The notes: generated from the sequence alone by a model not told the origin. DNA of 13,985 nt from DAORDI01 sp035345895 (GCA_035345895.1 DAORDI010000136.1:1-13985); one strand, 5' to 3'; numbered from the stretch's first letter, positions 1 through 8,071 are shown. Numbers and translations: made by a program.

Positions 1-1
1 G

Positions 2-454
2 GATGAATGGGAAAAAATATTTTCAGTGAATCTGACCTCCTGTTTTATGCTTTTGAAAGGACTGCTTCCTCTCTGGGCTGAAAAAAAATTCGGAAGATTC
101 ATTGCAGTTGCATCCAGTCTTTCGGTCATCGGTGCAGCGAATTCAGCCGCCTACTCCGCATCAAAACACGGGCTGACAGGACTTGTAAAATCTGCCGCTG
201 CAGAATGGGGTCCAAAAGGCATCACCTGCAATTCCGTAAGCCCGGGTTATGTGGAAACGGCAATGGGCGTTCAGGATGAAATCAACCCGGGGCACAGAGA
301 GCGAATAATGAAAATGACTCCTTCCAATAAGATTGCTTCACCGGACGAAATCGCAAGAATTGTAGAATTCATAGCATCGAAAGAATCCTCCTATATCAAC
401 GGGGCCAACTGGACAGCAGACGGCGGGATCACTTCAGTCAGGGATTTCTCATGA
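2..454 (+). CDS. Short-chain dehydrogenase/reductase (SDR), 3' part only
   Basis: This is the C-terminal part of a classical NAD(P)-dependent SDR oxidoreductase; the frame is open from the left edge, so the Rossmann dinucleotide-binding start lies outside the window. The visible part begins DEWEKIFSVNLTSCF, the helix around the conserved Asn of classical SDRs. It continues with the strand carrying the catalytic Ser (FIAVASSLSVIG) and the YSASKHG motif with catalytic Tyr and Lys, then the NSVSPGYVETAM substrate/cofactor loop. It ends with the usual INGANWTADGG C-terminus. The pattern resembles FabG or 3-hydroxybutyrate dehydrogenase-like SDRs, but the substrate cannot be read from it. The stop overlaps the start of the next gene (ATGA), so the two are probably translationally coupled. 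The family call is strong; the specific function is unknown. Confidence 0.93.
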   Translation, partial: DEWEKIFSVNLTSCFMLLKGLLPLWAEKKFGRFIAVASSLSVIGAANSAAYSASKHGLTGLVKSAAAEWGPKGITCNSVSPGYVETAMGVQDEINPGHRERIMKMTPSNKIASPDEIARIVEFIASKESSYINGANWTADGGITSVRDFS

Positions 455-2385
455 CCCTAAAGAAACAGTTTCTTTTAGTCCTAGGCACATTTTCACTGAT
501 TCCTCTTATGATTTCTGTAATGATATCTTATTTTTCCTTTCAGCATTTTTTTGATAAAATAGAAACTGAGGGCGCAGAGAACAACAGCAGGCTCATCCTT
601 AGGTTTATGGCAGAGGACGGAAAACTTCTTCAGCAGCTCACAGAGGCCTACTGTTTCTGGGATCAGTCCTATGAAAAGATCAGTGCCAGAGATCTTAATT
701 GGATCAGAACAGAATTCAGCGAGGAATCGATGAAGGTCAGCAAGTTTGACTTCGGAGGAGTCATTGACGGAAAAGGAAAAGTCCTTCATCAGTTCGGACC
801 TGAAAAGATGAAGGAAGATATGTCGGCTCATCCTATATTCCAGTCAGTTCACAATAAAAGTCTCTCTGCAGTCGGTCTATATTCAGGAATGTCCCTTTAT
901 CATGTCAGCATCTGCAGAACAACCAAGAATGACAAGTCCGGAGAAACTGCAGGATATATCTACCTGGCAAGAGACATCAGCAAAGAGGACCTTAAAGGTC
1001 TGGAAGAAAAAACAGAATCAGTCATTGCGCTCAGATATGCCGAGGAAACAAAACAGCTTCAATCTTCCGAGGCGGCCGTCTATGAAAATCTGTCCACCTC
1101 AGTTCTTCACAAAGTAATGCTCGGTGACAATCTGCACTACTACATCCGGAAAACAGTTGAGGGCATCGATCCGAAAGACAGGATCAGTGTCGCAGTGATG
1201 ACGCCCGTTCAGGCAAGTCTGGAAGTCAAAAGCACAATGAAAATCATGTTCATCTCTCTTGTATTTGCAAGCATAGGAATCAGCATATTTGCCAGCTGGA
1301 AGATTGCAGAAAAATTTCTTGCACCGATCAAGGAGCTTTCCAGTTTTCTGAAACTGATTGCGGAAGGAGATCTGAAGGAGAAGTCAATTCATTACAGGAA
1401 AGGTGAATTCGGAGAAATGTTTTCTAGCTACAGACTGATGAACTGGGGACTTCGAAAAATCATACAGGGAGTCAACGAGACTTCTGCAACGTTGTCCGTG
1501 TCCTCAGACCGGCTGAAGTCAAATTCGGAACATCTGAATGAGTCCGCTCAAAGCATGAAATCCAATCTGAGAAATGTGACTGATATTTCTGCCAAAAGTC
1601 ATGAACTGACAAAGGAATCCTACAAGGACCTGGAAGAACTGAACCGGATCATTGAAACTACAAAGGAAAAAACAGGATCTGTTTCTGAGCTTGCAAAATC
1701 AGCATCTGCAAATGCTGAATCAGGAATGAATGAAATCAGAAATTCCCGGAAAAAAATGGACATTCTTCTCAGAGCAATCAATGATACGGAAGAAAATCTT
1801 TCTTCACTGAAAGGAAGAACATCCGAGATTGCAAGCATTCTTGTAGTCATTCAGGGAATATCCAAGCAGACAAGCCTGCTTGCACTCAATGCGGCAATAG
1901 AGGCGTCGAGAGCCGGTGATGCCGGAAAAGGGTTTGCAGTAGTTGCAGACGAGATAGGAAAACTTTCGGAGAGCACAAGAAAATCCGTGGAAGAAATCAA
2001 GACAATCATAGGCAATCTTCAGGTCACAGTGGCAGGTACAGAAACAGCAGTTTCGAGCGAAACAAAACTCGTAAAAGAAAGTGTTTTCTCACTGGCAAAA
2101 TCAGACAGTTTTCTGCAGGAGATATCGTCAGTGTTTCAGGAAGTGTTTTCGGATGTGGAAGTCCTTTTTTCTTCTCAGAAGGAGATCTCAATGAAAAGTG
2201 AAAAACTGATCAGCAAGACAAAGTTCACAGAACAGACTGCAGAAGAGACCAAAATCAGCACAGAGAGCACAGTCAGCTCTCTTCTTTCTCAGACAGAAAC
2301 AATGCAGAGACTCAATGAACAGGCAGAAGAACTCGCACGCCTTGTGAAAAAACTGAGAGAACTCACTGAAAGATTCATTACATAA
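451..2385 (+). CDS. Methyl-accepting chemotaxis protein with CHASE4-like periplasmic sensor
   Basis: This 644-aa protein is a membrane chemoreceptor that would signal to CheA/CheW. It has an N-terminal transmembrane helix (about residues 8-28) and a periplasmic sensor of about 235 residues. The sensor carries a CHASE4-like FWDQSY motif (W70, D71) and a later FDFGGVIDGKGKVL strand. A second transmembrane helix lies at about 266-283, followed by a HAMP-like linker and a long coiled-coil signalling domain. The hairpin tip is clear at about residues 465-500: ISKQTSLLALNAAIEASRAG, then GKGFAVVADEIGKLSESTRK. I see no CheB/CheR-docking pentapeptide at the C-terminus. An AGGGA Shine-Dalgarno sits about 7 nt before the ATG, inside the SDR gene. 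The ligand is unknown; CHASE4 assignment is by motif only. Confidence 0.93.
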   Translation: MTLKKQFLLVLGTFSLIPLMISVMISYFSFQHFFDKIETEGAENNSRLILRFMAEDGKLLQQLTEAYCFWDQSYEKISARDLNWIRTEFSEESMKVSKFDFGGVIDGKGKVLHQFGPEKMKEDMSAHPIFQSVHNKSLSAVGLYSGMSLYHVSICRTTKNDKSGETAGYIYLARDISKEDLKGLEEKTESVIALRYAEETKQLQSSEAAVYENLSTSVLHKVMLGDNLHYYIRKTVEGIDPKDRISVAVMTPVQASLEVKSTMKIMFISLVFASIGISIFASWKIAEKFLAPIKELSSFLKLIAEGDLKEKSIHYRKGEFGEMFSSYRLMNWGLRKIIQGVNETSATLSVSSDRLKSNSEHLNESAQSMKSNLRNVTDISAKSHELTKESYKDLEELNRIIETTKEKTGSVSELAKSASANAESGMNEIRNSRKKMDILLRAINDTEENLSSLKGRTSEIASILVVIQGISKQTSLLALNAAIEASRAGDAGKGFAVVADEIGKLSESTRKSVEEIKTIIGNLQVTVAGTETAVSSETKLVKESVFSLAKSDSFLQEISSVFQEVFSDVEVLFSSQKEISMKSEKLISKTKFTEQTAEETKISTESTVSSLLSQTETMQRLNEQAEELARLVKKLRELTERFIT

Positions 2386-2392
2386 TCATGAT

Positions 2393-2689
2393 TCAGAAGA
2401 AAAAACCTGCTCCGAAAATTTCTCTGGCAGACTCTTTCAGAGTTTCATAATTTTCTTTTACCAAAGTTCTGATTCCATTGTCATCCAGATTCTGAATCTC
2501 TTTCTCTCTGCAGAATGCATCTTCAATTCTGTCAAACTCTTCAAAATAGACGAGCTTTACAGGAAGACGTTTTGCAGTATAAGCACCGCCCTGCCCTGCA
2601 TTGTGCTCTGCCAGCCTTTTATTCAGATCCCAGGAACTTCCTGTGCAGTATGTTCCGTCATTGCATTTTAAGACATATGTATAAGGCAT
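2393..2689 (-). CDS. GIY-YIG nuclease family protein (small, YhbQ/UPF0213-like)
   Basis: This 98-aa protein consists of a single GIY-YIG domain, the length typical of the YhbQ-like stand-alone family. The first motif reads YTYVLKCNDGTYCTG, so the usual 'GIY' and 'YIG' are the variants YTY and YCTG. The family Arg is R25 in LNKRLAEHN. The central YTAKRLPVKLVYFEEF segment and the REKEIQ helix (residues 61-66) with the conserved Glu follow. Homologues are proposed to cut branched or damaged DNA, but for most members the substrate is not known. The gene is convergent with the chemotaxis gene, with 7 nt between the stop codons and no recognisable terminator there. No good Shine-Dalgarno precedes the ATG. 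The family call is firm and activity is inferred. Confidence 0.85.
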   Translation of the reverse strand: MPYTYVLKCNDGTYCTGSSWDLNKRLAEHNAGQGGAYTAKRLPVKLVYFEEFDRIEDAFCREKEIQNLDDNGIRTLVKENYETLKESAREIFGAGFFF

Positions 2690-2746
2690 ATGCGGAGCAG
2701 TTTAAAAAACAGATTTGAATGAGTCGAGTAAAAAACGGAGTTTTTT

Positions 2747-2880
2747 ACCACGGGGATATGGGGGTTTGCTACAGTTTATAGGAATGCATATCTTTTACCT
2801 TCCCCATATTCCCCTCTTCCCCGTGGTTTATTTTTTTTACCACGGGGGACACAGGGAATGGGGGTTTGCTACAGTTTATA
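2747..2880. repeat. Cluster of three G-rich dispersed-repeat units
   Basis: Three versions of one unit lie side by side. Unit A (2747-2780) and unit C (2839-2880) are direct copies that begin ACCACGGGG and end in the same 21 nt (2760-2780 and 2860-2880, containing GTTTGCTACAGTTTATA). Unit B (2802-2827) is in inverted orientation and, read on the minus strand, starts ACCACGGGGAAGAGGGGAAT. B and C face each other as nine-base arms (2819-2827 and 2839-2847) around an 11-nt T-rich loop, so a hairpin can form just after the RhuM-family stop codon. The units do not encode a plausible protein. They resemble the ACCACGGGG-type dispersed repeats seen in many bacterial genomes; how many copies this genome has cannot be told here. 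Confidence 0.85.
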
Positions 2881-2893
2881 TTGGATACATATT

Positions 2894-3925
2894 TCATTTC
2901 TTTTTCCTCAGTTTATCAATATCATTTTCCAGCTCTTTCAGACTTTCTTCTTTTTCTTTCTCTCTTCTGGAAATCTGATACTTTTCATATTCCGCTTCTG
3001 ATTTTTGAAGAGCCGATTCGTGGCTGATTTTTCCGGCATGATTCAAAAGCTCTCTTCCGTTCAGCTGCAGAATCGTATCCAGTCTCGAAATCCAGTCCTT
3101 CATATACATCGGTGTCCTCTGCTGTGCCATCGTTTCCGCAAATGCCAGATACTGCTCCACGAGCAGGCCAAGCAGTTTCATTTCATCTTCATTCAGATAG
3201 TTCTTTGCAATGCTTACATCCGACTTTTTTATGGAACCTGCAGATTTTTTATCATAGGACAGCATTCCCATGAGAGGGAGACTCGCGTCCGATCTTCTAT
3301 ACACAAGTTCAGCGGCTGTCTGCTCACTGATTGCCCAAAGAAGTTTATTCTGCACAGTCTTGAAAAAAAGAATCGTGCTTTCATCCTTCGGATCATAGTC
3401 GATGCTTGTGGTATAGATGTCCTTTATTTTCTGGTAGAAAAACCTCTCCGAAAGACGAATTTCGCGAATTCTTTCCTGAAGCTCGGTAAAGTAATTCATT
3501 GAATTTCCAGACTTGAATCGGTCATCGTTGAGGGTAAACCCTTTGATGATGTATTCTTTAAGCCTCTGGGTGGCCCAGATTCGAAATTTAGTGCCCTGTG
3601 GCGACTTTACACGATATCCGACAGAGATGATTACGTCCAGATTGTAAAATTTTACTTTATTTTCCTGTGTTTTTCCTGGAATTGCTCCGTGAGGAGTGGT
3701 TGTTCGGAAATTCCGAACAGCCACTTTCTCATCCAATTCTCCTTCTAGGAATATATTTTTTATATGTTCGCTAATGGTTGCTTTCGATTTTTGAAAGAGT
3801 TCGCAGATTTGAGCTTGGGTCAGCCAAACGGTTTCGTCCTCCATACGGACATCAATTTTGATATTTCCGTCGGGGTTTTGGTAGATCAGGATTTCGCCGG
3901 TGCGGGAAGGGTTGGAGTTATTCAT
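2894..3925 (-). CDS. RhuM family protein
   Basis: This 343-aa protein has the conserved core of the RhuM family (COG3943). It starts with GEILIYQNPDGNIKIDVRMEDETVWLTQAQICELF, a Bro/KilA-like wing and helix-turn-helix segment. Next come AVRNFRTTTPHG, YNLDVIISVGYRVKSPQGTKFRIWAT and LKEYIIKGFTLNDDR, which are the family signatures. A helical C-terminal half ends in a charged coiled coil (about residues 300-343). RhuM was first noted in a Salmonella pathogenicity island; its biochemical role is not established, and relatives are common in mobile and defence islands. The gene lies 70 nt downstream of the PHP-ATPase gene on the same strand. An AGGATG Shine-Dalgarno-like sequence sits about 10 nt before the ATG. 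It is probably the last gene of the operon; the repeat cluster follows its stop. Confidence 0.88.
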   Translation of the reverse strand: MNNSNPSRTGEILIYQNPDGNIKIDVRMEDETVWLTQAQICELFQKSKATISEHIKNIFLEGELDEKVAVRNFRTTTPHGAIPGKTQENKVKFYNLDVIISVGYRVKSPQGTKFRIWATQRLKEYIIKGFTLNDDRFKSGNSMNYFTELQERIREIRLSERFFYQKIKDIYTTSIDYDPKDESTILFFKTVQNKLLWAISEQTAAELVYRRSDASLPLMGMLSYDKKSAGSIKKSDVSIAKNYLNEDEMKLLGLLVEQYLAFAETMAQQRTPMYMKDWISRLDTILQLNGRELLNHAGKISHESALQKSEAEYEKYQISRREKEKEESLKELENDIDKLRKKK

Positions 3926-3995
3926 TTATATCTGCATCCTGTCTCTTCAAACCAAAAATTTTCTAAATGACTTACTTTTTAAAAAACTTTGTATT

Positions 3996-6900
3996 TTACT
4001 CATAGTATTTATCTTTTCTCTTTCTGAAAGCAGGCATTGCACCTTCAAGAACTTTGACAATACATTCATTAACTTTTTTATTCTCAATACTTCCAGAAAC
4101 AAAAGAAAACTCATTACCATCTTCTTTATTTATCTCAACATATATAATCTGTTCTGCATCTGAAACAATCGCTAGATTTGGATTATGTGTAACTATAATG
4201 ATTTGTCTCTTAGACTTTGCTCTTTTTATGAATGGAACCAATATATTTGCAACACTATGATTATCTAAATTATCTTCAGGCTGATCTAAAATTAGGGGCT
4301 TATCATCTTTATCTAAAAGCAAGAAAAAGATCAATAAAAGAGCACCTCTTTCTCCTGGTGATAATTGTTCTAATTTTTTATTTCCTTGTTTTAATTCATA
4401 ATTATACTCCAAGAATTCCAAATTAAACAAGTATTTATAAAATTCTGAGGGAGCTTTTATTTGATCTTCTAAATTTCTTTCACCTTCTTTGCTTGAAGGT
4501 GTCTTTCGCTTATCTAAAAATACTGAGTCTATTATATTATTTAAAAATTCTGATACAGAATCAAAATTATCAAAATCTACCATTTCCATTAATTTCTTTA
4601 ATTCTCGCTCTCCATCATCTTTAAAAGTGCCTGCTCTGCTTTTATTTATGAATTCTAAAAAATCTTTTATAAATGAATTCGATACAGATAGAGCCGCATC
4701 TATATTAATGTTATAATCTTTTAATAAATCTGAATTTTTAGAAATAATATTATCAATATTCTTCTTCACTTCTTTATATATTTGAATAATCTCCTGCTTT
4801 TTATTGTATAGCTGATTCGTGAATACAGTTCTTTCCTCCCTTAATTGTTTTATTTTATCATTTAGTGATTCTTTTATAAAGAATTTTTCCTTTTCTAAAA
4901 ACTTTAGAGTATCAGGAGTATTCTCATCTCCTTCAATAGCTTTTTTCTTATTTTCCCATTCCTTGAATTGGCTCAAAAAATCCTGATACTCTTTTTGAGG
5001 ACCCTCTAATTTTTCTTGCTCCTTGAGTAAAATCTCATTTTTTATTTTGATCTGATTATACATCGATTTTCTGTATTCTTCAGACATTTCCTCTTCATTG
5101 AGCAAAACAATAATTTCGTTCAGTCTTTTTTCTTTTTGATTTATTAGTGCATTTACTTGTTCAAAATTTATCTCTAATTTATATTCAACTGTCACACCAA
5201 ATGTCAACAATTCTGAATTACCACTAATTAAAGAGTTTTCAACCTCACTTTGCCTTTGCTCAATTCCTTGTTTAATATTCTGGATTTTATTACGATCTGC
5301 TGACAGCTGATGTCTTTCATTTTTTAAGTTTTCTATTTCTTTTTCTAAATTCAAAATTTCATCATTGATATTCTGAATATTATTTAGAATATTTTGATTT
5401 TCTTGTAATGCTGTTTCATTTGGGTTTTTTACTGATTCTGGTTGATTTAAAGCATCAATCTCTTCTTTTTTACTTTTTATTTTATTTTCAACTTCTATTC
5501 CATATTTAGGATTGAGTTTTTTTTCTAGTTTTATTATTTCCTCATTCTTATTTGCTAATTGGCTTTTTATTCTTTGAATTTCTTCTTCTGCTATCCTTTT
5601 TTTCTCATCAATTAACTCTTTAAAGCTGGAGAAACCCTCTTTTTCCTTCAAGTGTGTAAATACAATACTTTCCATTTCTCTTCGAAAATCCTCAAGATCA
5701 AATTCATTTGTTATTTTTTCAAAATAACCCTGAGGTAAGTATTTAACTCGTTCTACATTTTCCTTATTTTCTTTATCATTCAGGTTTTTTCTTATTGTTT
5801 TTTCATTAAAAAATAAAAGCCTTGCTTCGAAGCATTTTGCATGCCTTCCGTCTCTGAACTTTTTTTCCCCCAAAAAACTGAAATGCTCATGATTTTTAAA
5901 TCCGCCGCAAAGACCTATAATATCGGATATCGCACTTTTACCACTTCCTTTATTTCCAATGATTGCGACCATTTCTTGGTTGAATGGAATTTCTATACTG
6001 TCAAACCATCTGCCGTATTTTCCATCATAGTTTTCTACTTTTGAAATGAATAGACTTTTTATGTATTTTGTTCTATTATCATTAACTCTTTTAAAAATAG
6101 GAGGTTCATCTCCAATAAAAACCCTCTCAGGTTCATTCATTACTTGTTTTAATCCATCAAATGTCGGATCGGCCTTTATCCAAGTAAAGCAATGACCTAG
6201 TTCTTTAGGTTTTGTTTTATTTTTGTCCGCAGAAAATTTATGAGAATCACTGCAATGGAATAGCCTACTGTTTACCTGTTGTTTCGATAGGCTTTCCTTT
6301 CCTTTTCTTGCTTTCTCTGCCGATGGAGAAGCCGAAAAAACAATATCTGTTTGATTTATTAAGGTAATTTTTTCAGCTGGTGATTGATCCCAACGATAAT
6401 CTTCCCATTCAACTTTTCCAATGGCTTTAAAAAACTTATCATTTAAATAAGTATTTGGCTCAGAACCTTCACCTAATAGGTCTTTTATTTTATGCATTTC
6501 GAAATTAATATTATTAAAGCCAATTTCTAAATAATTATTATTTACTCTTTTTTCTTTAGGAGTTCTATCATATATATGTTTTCCAAATTCTGTTAAAGTC
6601 TCTCTTGTAACCACTCCTCCCCAAGTATAACCACTGGAACTATCTGAATCTAAATTTGCTTTGCCTTTTAACCCTGATAAAAATTGTGCTTCAATATTAT
6701 CAATGGCTAAAATAGACTCATCAGCAAATATTATATGATAATTAATTCTATTAAGATCTGCATTTCCTACAAACTCTTTTAGTCGCAATTCAACAACAGG
6801 GAGAATTAAATCAATATTTTTTAACCTACCTTTGTTTTTATAATCTAATACTTTTTTATAGCCATCTATGAAAATATAATCGTTAATACCGATAACTTTA

Positions 6901-7049
6901 ATACTTTCAGATAAACGTTCAATTTCTGAAATAAATTTTTCCCAAACGTCGTCTGTCTGTCCTCCATATTCAGAGCATAAAGATACGGGAGTGTGTATAT
7001 GTAAATCCCACTTTCTCCATTCTGATCCATTTGCAAATTTATTATCCAT
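3996..7049 (-). CDS. PHP-domain / SMC-like ATPase (TrlF family AAA-like ATPase)
   Basis: This large protein (1017 aa) has an N-terminal PHP-type metal-hydrolase segment opening with WDLHIHTP (H17, H19), then an SMC/RecF-like ATPase. The Walker A motif is GNKGSGKS (365-372). A long charged coiled coil (about 470-760) follows, then the ABC signature LSPGERG (896-902). Walker B is ILDQPEDNLD with D922, and the switch His is H955 in VTHNPN. The organisation matches what databases name the TrlF family. I know of no established function, but PHP-ATPase fusions recur in defence islands. I chose ATG 7049 because GAAGGGA precedes it; a TTG at 7067 in the same frame is possible. The preceding HEPN gene ends 19 nt upstream. 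The gene is much more AT-rich than groEL, suggesting acquisition by transfer. Domain call strong, role inferred. Confidence 0.9.
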   Translation of the reverse strand: MDNKFANGSEWRKWDLHIHTPVSLCSEYGGQTDDVWEKFISEIERLSESIKVIGINDYIFIDGYKKVLDYKNKGRLKNIDLILPVVELRLKEFVGNADLNRINYHIIFADESILAIDNIEAQFLSGLKGKANLDSDSSSGYTWGGVVTRETLTEFGKHIYDRTPKEKRVNNNYLEIGFNNINFEMHKIKDLLGEGSEPNTYLNDKFFKAIGKVEWEDYRWDQSPAEKITLINQTDIVFSASPSAEKARKGKESLSKQQVNSRLFHCSDSHKFSADKNKTKPKELGHCFTWIKADPTFDGLKQVMNEPERVFIGDEPPIFKRVNDNRTKYIKSLFISKVENYDGKYGRWFDSIEIPFNQEMVAIIGNKGSGKSAISDIIGLCGGFKNHEHFSFLGEKKFRDGRHAKCFEARLLFFNEKTIRKNLNDKENKENVERVKYLPQGYFEKITNEFDLEDFRREMESIVFTHLKEKEGFSSFKELIDEKKRIAEEEIQRIKSQLANKNEEIIKLEKKLNPKYGIEVENKIKSKKEEIDALNQPESVKNPNETALQENQNILNNIQNINDEILNLEKEIENLKNERHQLSADRNKIQNIKQGIEQRQSEVENSLISGNSELLTFGVTVEYKLEINFEQVNALINQKEKRLNEIIVLLNEEEMSEEYRKSMYNQIKIKNEILLKEQEKLEGPQKEYQDFLSQFKEWENKKKAIEGDENTPDTLKFLEKEKFFIKESLNDKIKQLREERTVFTNQLYNKKQEIIQIYKEVKKNIDNIISKNSDLLKDYNINIDAALSVSNSFIKDFLEFINKSRAGTFKDDGERELKKLMEMVDFDNFDSVSEFLNNIIDSVFLDKRKTPSSKEGERNLEDQIKAPSEFYKYLFNLEFLEYNYELKQGNKKLEQLSPGERGALLLIFFLLLDKDDKPLILDQPEDNLDNHSVANILVPFIKRAKSKRQIIIVTHNPNLAIVSDAEQIIYVEINKEDGNEFSFVSGSIENKKVNECIVKVLEGAMPAFRKRKDKYYE

Positions 7050-7068
7050 ATTCTTCCCTTCAGCCAAT

Positions 7069-7446
7069 TTATCCTATGATAGATTCCATTTTAGAAACAA
7101 AGTCTCTTGCATCTTCCAGTCGTTGAAAGACCCTTTCTTCTTCCGGAGAAAAGCCGACATTATAATCTGCCATCATTCGATCGTCCTGCTCTTCTCGTAA
7201 TATCAGTCCATAATATTTTTCAGATATTCCTGTTTTAATAATGTGTAGGCCAAAAAGCCTTTTAACAGCTTCATGGGAATCCACCTCTATTCCTCTTGAC
7301 AGTAAGGCTGCTTTTGCTGCATGTAACACTGCATAGTAACTTCTGGAAATGCTATCTTCATACAATTTCTCTTTATACAGTATTTCGGCTGATTTTAAAG
7401 CCTTATTTGCTCTGCCCATCTCATCTTTAACCTCTTCTTCGCTCAT
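7069..7446 (-). CDS. HEPN domain protein (UPF0332 type), partner of the adjacent nucleotidyltransferase
   Basis: This 125-aa helical protein has the UPF0332/COG1895 type of HEPN fold: a first helix with ANKALKSAEILYKEKLYEDS, then SRSYYAVLHAAKAALLSRG (from residue 34) and a last part with R90-M-M-A-D94-Y95. HEPN proteins paired with MNT nucleotidyltransferases form HepT/MntA-type toxin-antitoxin systems. In those the HEPN partner is an RNase silenced by adenylylation of a Tyr. Here the canonical RX4-6H RNase motif is not visible; the R..ADY variant stands in its place, so catalytic activity is uncertain. The ATG overlaps the stop of the nucleotidyltransferase gene by one base (TAATG), indicating translational coupling. 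Family assignment is good; toxin function is inferred. Confidence 0.87.
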   Translation of the reverse strand: MSEEEVKDEMGRANKALKSAEILYKEKLYEDSISRSYYAVLHAAKAALLSRGIEVDSHEAVKRLFGLHIIKTGISEKYYGLILREEQDDRMMADYNVGFSPEEERVFQRLEDARDFVSKMESIIG

Positions 7447-7787
7447 TAGATTGCAACACCTTCTTTCATTACATTCTCTACAAACTGATATCTCTTATTC
7501 ATCCAATTTCCAAATTCTGAGTCGGAGCAGACGAGTATGGAAAACTTGGAATCTATCTCTTCATCTAACTCATAACCTACTCTCCTGATCTCATCTCCTA
7601 ATCTCCAGTTGTAATCATTCAATGTAATCAAAATATCAATGTCAGAATCTTCTCGAAAATCTCCCCTAGCCTTAGAGCCGAATAAATAAAAGTTCTTAAT
7701 ATTTTCGGAATAATTTTTCAGAAGATAATTTTTATACAATTGAATCACTTCCCATTCCTTTTCACTCAAATACTTTGCAGTGTTCAT
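7446..7787 (-). CDS. MNT-type minimal nucleotidyltransferase (MntA-like)
   Basis: This 113-aa protein is a minimal nucleotidyltransferase of the DNA polymerase beta superfamily. The signature is FYLFGSKARGDFREDSDIDI, with G37-S38 for nucleotide binding and metal-binding D49 and D51. The third acidic residue is less clear; D in EEIDSKFSILV is a candidate. Family members next to HEPN genes transfer AMP to the HEPN partner and act as its antitoxin. The frame is open further up to 7835, but I place the start at ATG 7787 because an excellent Shine-Dalgarno (AGGAGGGA) lies 6 nt before it. The gene comes directly before the HEPN gene with a 1-nt overlap, the usual order. Confidence in the family is high; in the antitoxin role, moderate. 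Confidence 0.9.
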   Translation of the reverse strand: MNTAKYLSEKEWEVIQLYKNYLLKNYSENIKNFYLFGSKARGDFREDSDIDILITLNDYNWRLGDEIRRVGYELDEEIDSKFSILVCSDSEFGNWMNKRYQFVENVMKEGVAI

Positions 7788-7828
7788 AGAATCCCTCCTG
7801 ATTTTATGCATTTGTATCGAATAGAAAA

Positions 7829-8044
7829 TTACCATTCATTCCTGAGCCTCCTCTGTTCAGAGAGAGCATCTCCTTCCCACTGAAGTTTTCCTAAATACTT
7901 TTCCAAGATTGGTTTTTGAGGTTTTATTTCATATGGAGTAATCACAATTACAATTTCTACCGTACAGTTTTTCTGAATGGTCGGAATGGATAATGCCAGG
8001 TTCCCATCGGAATCAGTTGTTTGTCTTAATCGAATGACTCCCAT
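7829..8044 (-). CDS. Small antitoxin-like protein, unrecognised family
   Basis: This 71-aa protein starts MGVIRLRQTTDSDGNLALSI, a strand-turn-strand pattern like the N-terminus of several small antitoxins. It ends in a charged tail, WEGDALSEQRRLRNEW, of the kind that wraps around a partner toxin. A strong ribosome binding site (GGGAGGAT) lies a few bases before the ATG, so it is very likely expressed. The partner expected for such antitoxins, a PIN-domain toxin directly downstream, is absent: the next gene, 41 nt on, is the MNT nucleotidyltransferase. It is the first gene of the minus-strand operon that continues through HEPN and the PHP-ATPase. It may be an orphan antitoxin or a third component of that operon. 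Antitoxin nature is inferred from shape and context only. Confidence 0.7.
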   Translation of the reverse strand: MGVIRLRQTTDSDGNLALSIPTIQKNCTVEIVIVITPYEIKPQKPILEKYLGKLQWEGDALSEQRRLRNEW

Positions 8045-8071
8045 TGCAGTAATCCTCCCAAAAGTCAGATA

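Noticed and set aside
493..831. Minus-strand frame inside the chemoreceptor gene
   Set aside because: The plus-strand frame encodes the transmembrane and CHASE4-like region of an intact receptor; the antisense translation has no family signal.
2747..2880. CRISPR array
   Set aside because: Only three units, one of them inverted, with unequal spacing and no cas genes nearby.
2715..2978. Plus-strand frame of 87 codons across the repeat cluster
   Set aside because: It runs through the repeat units and into the RhuM gene in antisense, has a low-complexity Phe/Ser-rich tail and no ribosome binding site.
3005..3502. Plus-strand frame of 165 codons opposite the RhuM gene
   Set aside because: Antisense to a recognised family and without recognisable motifs.
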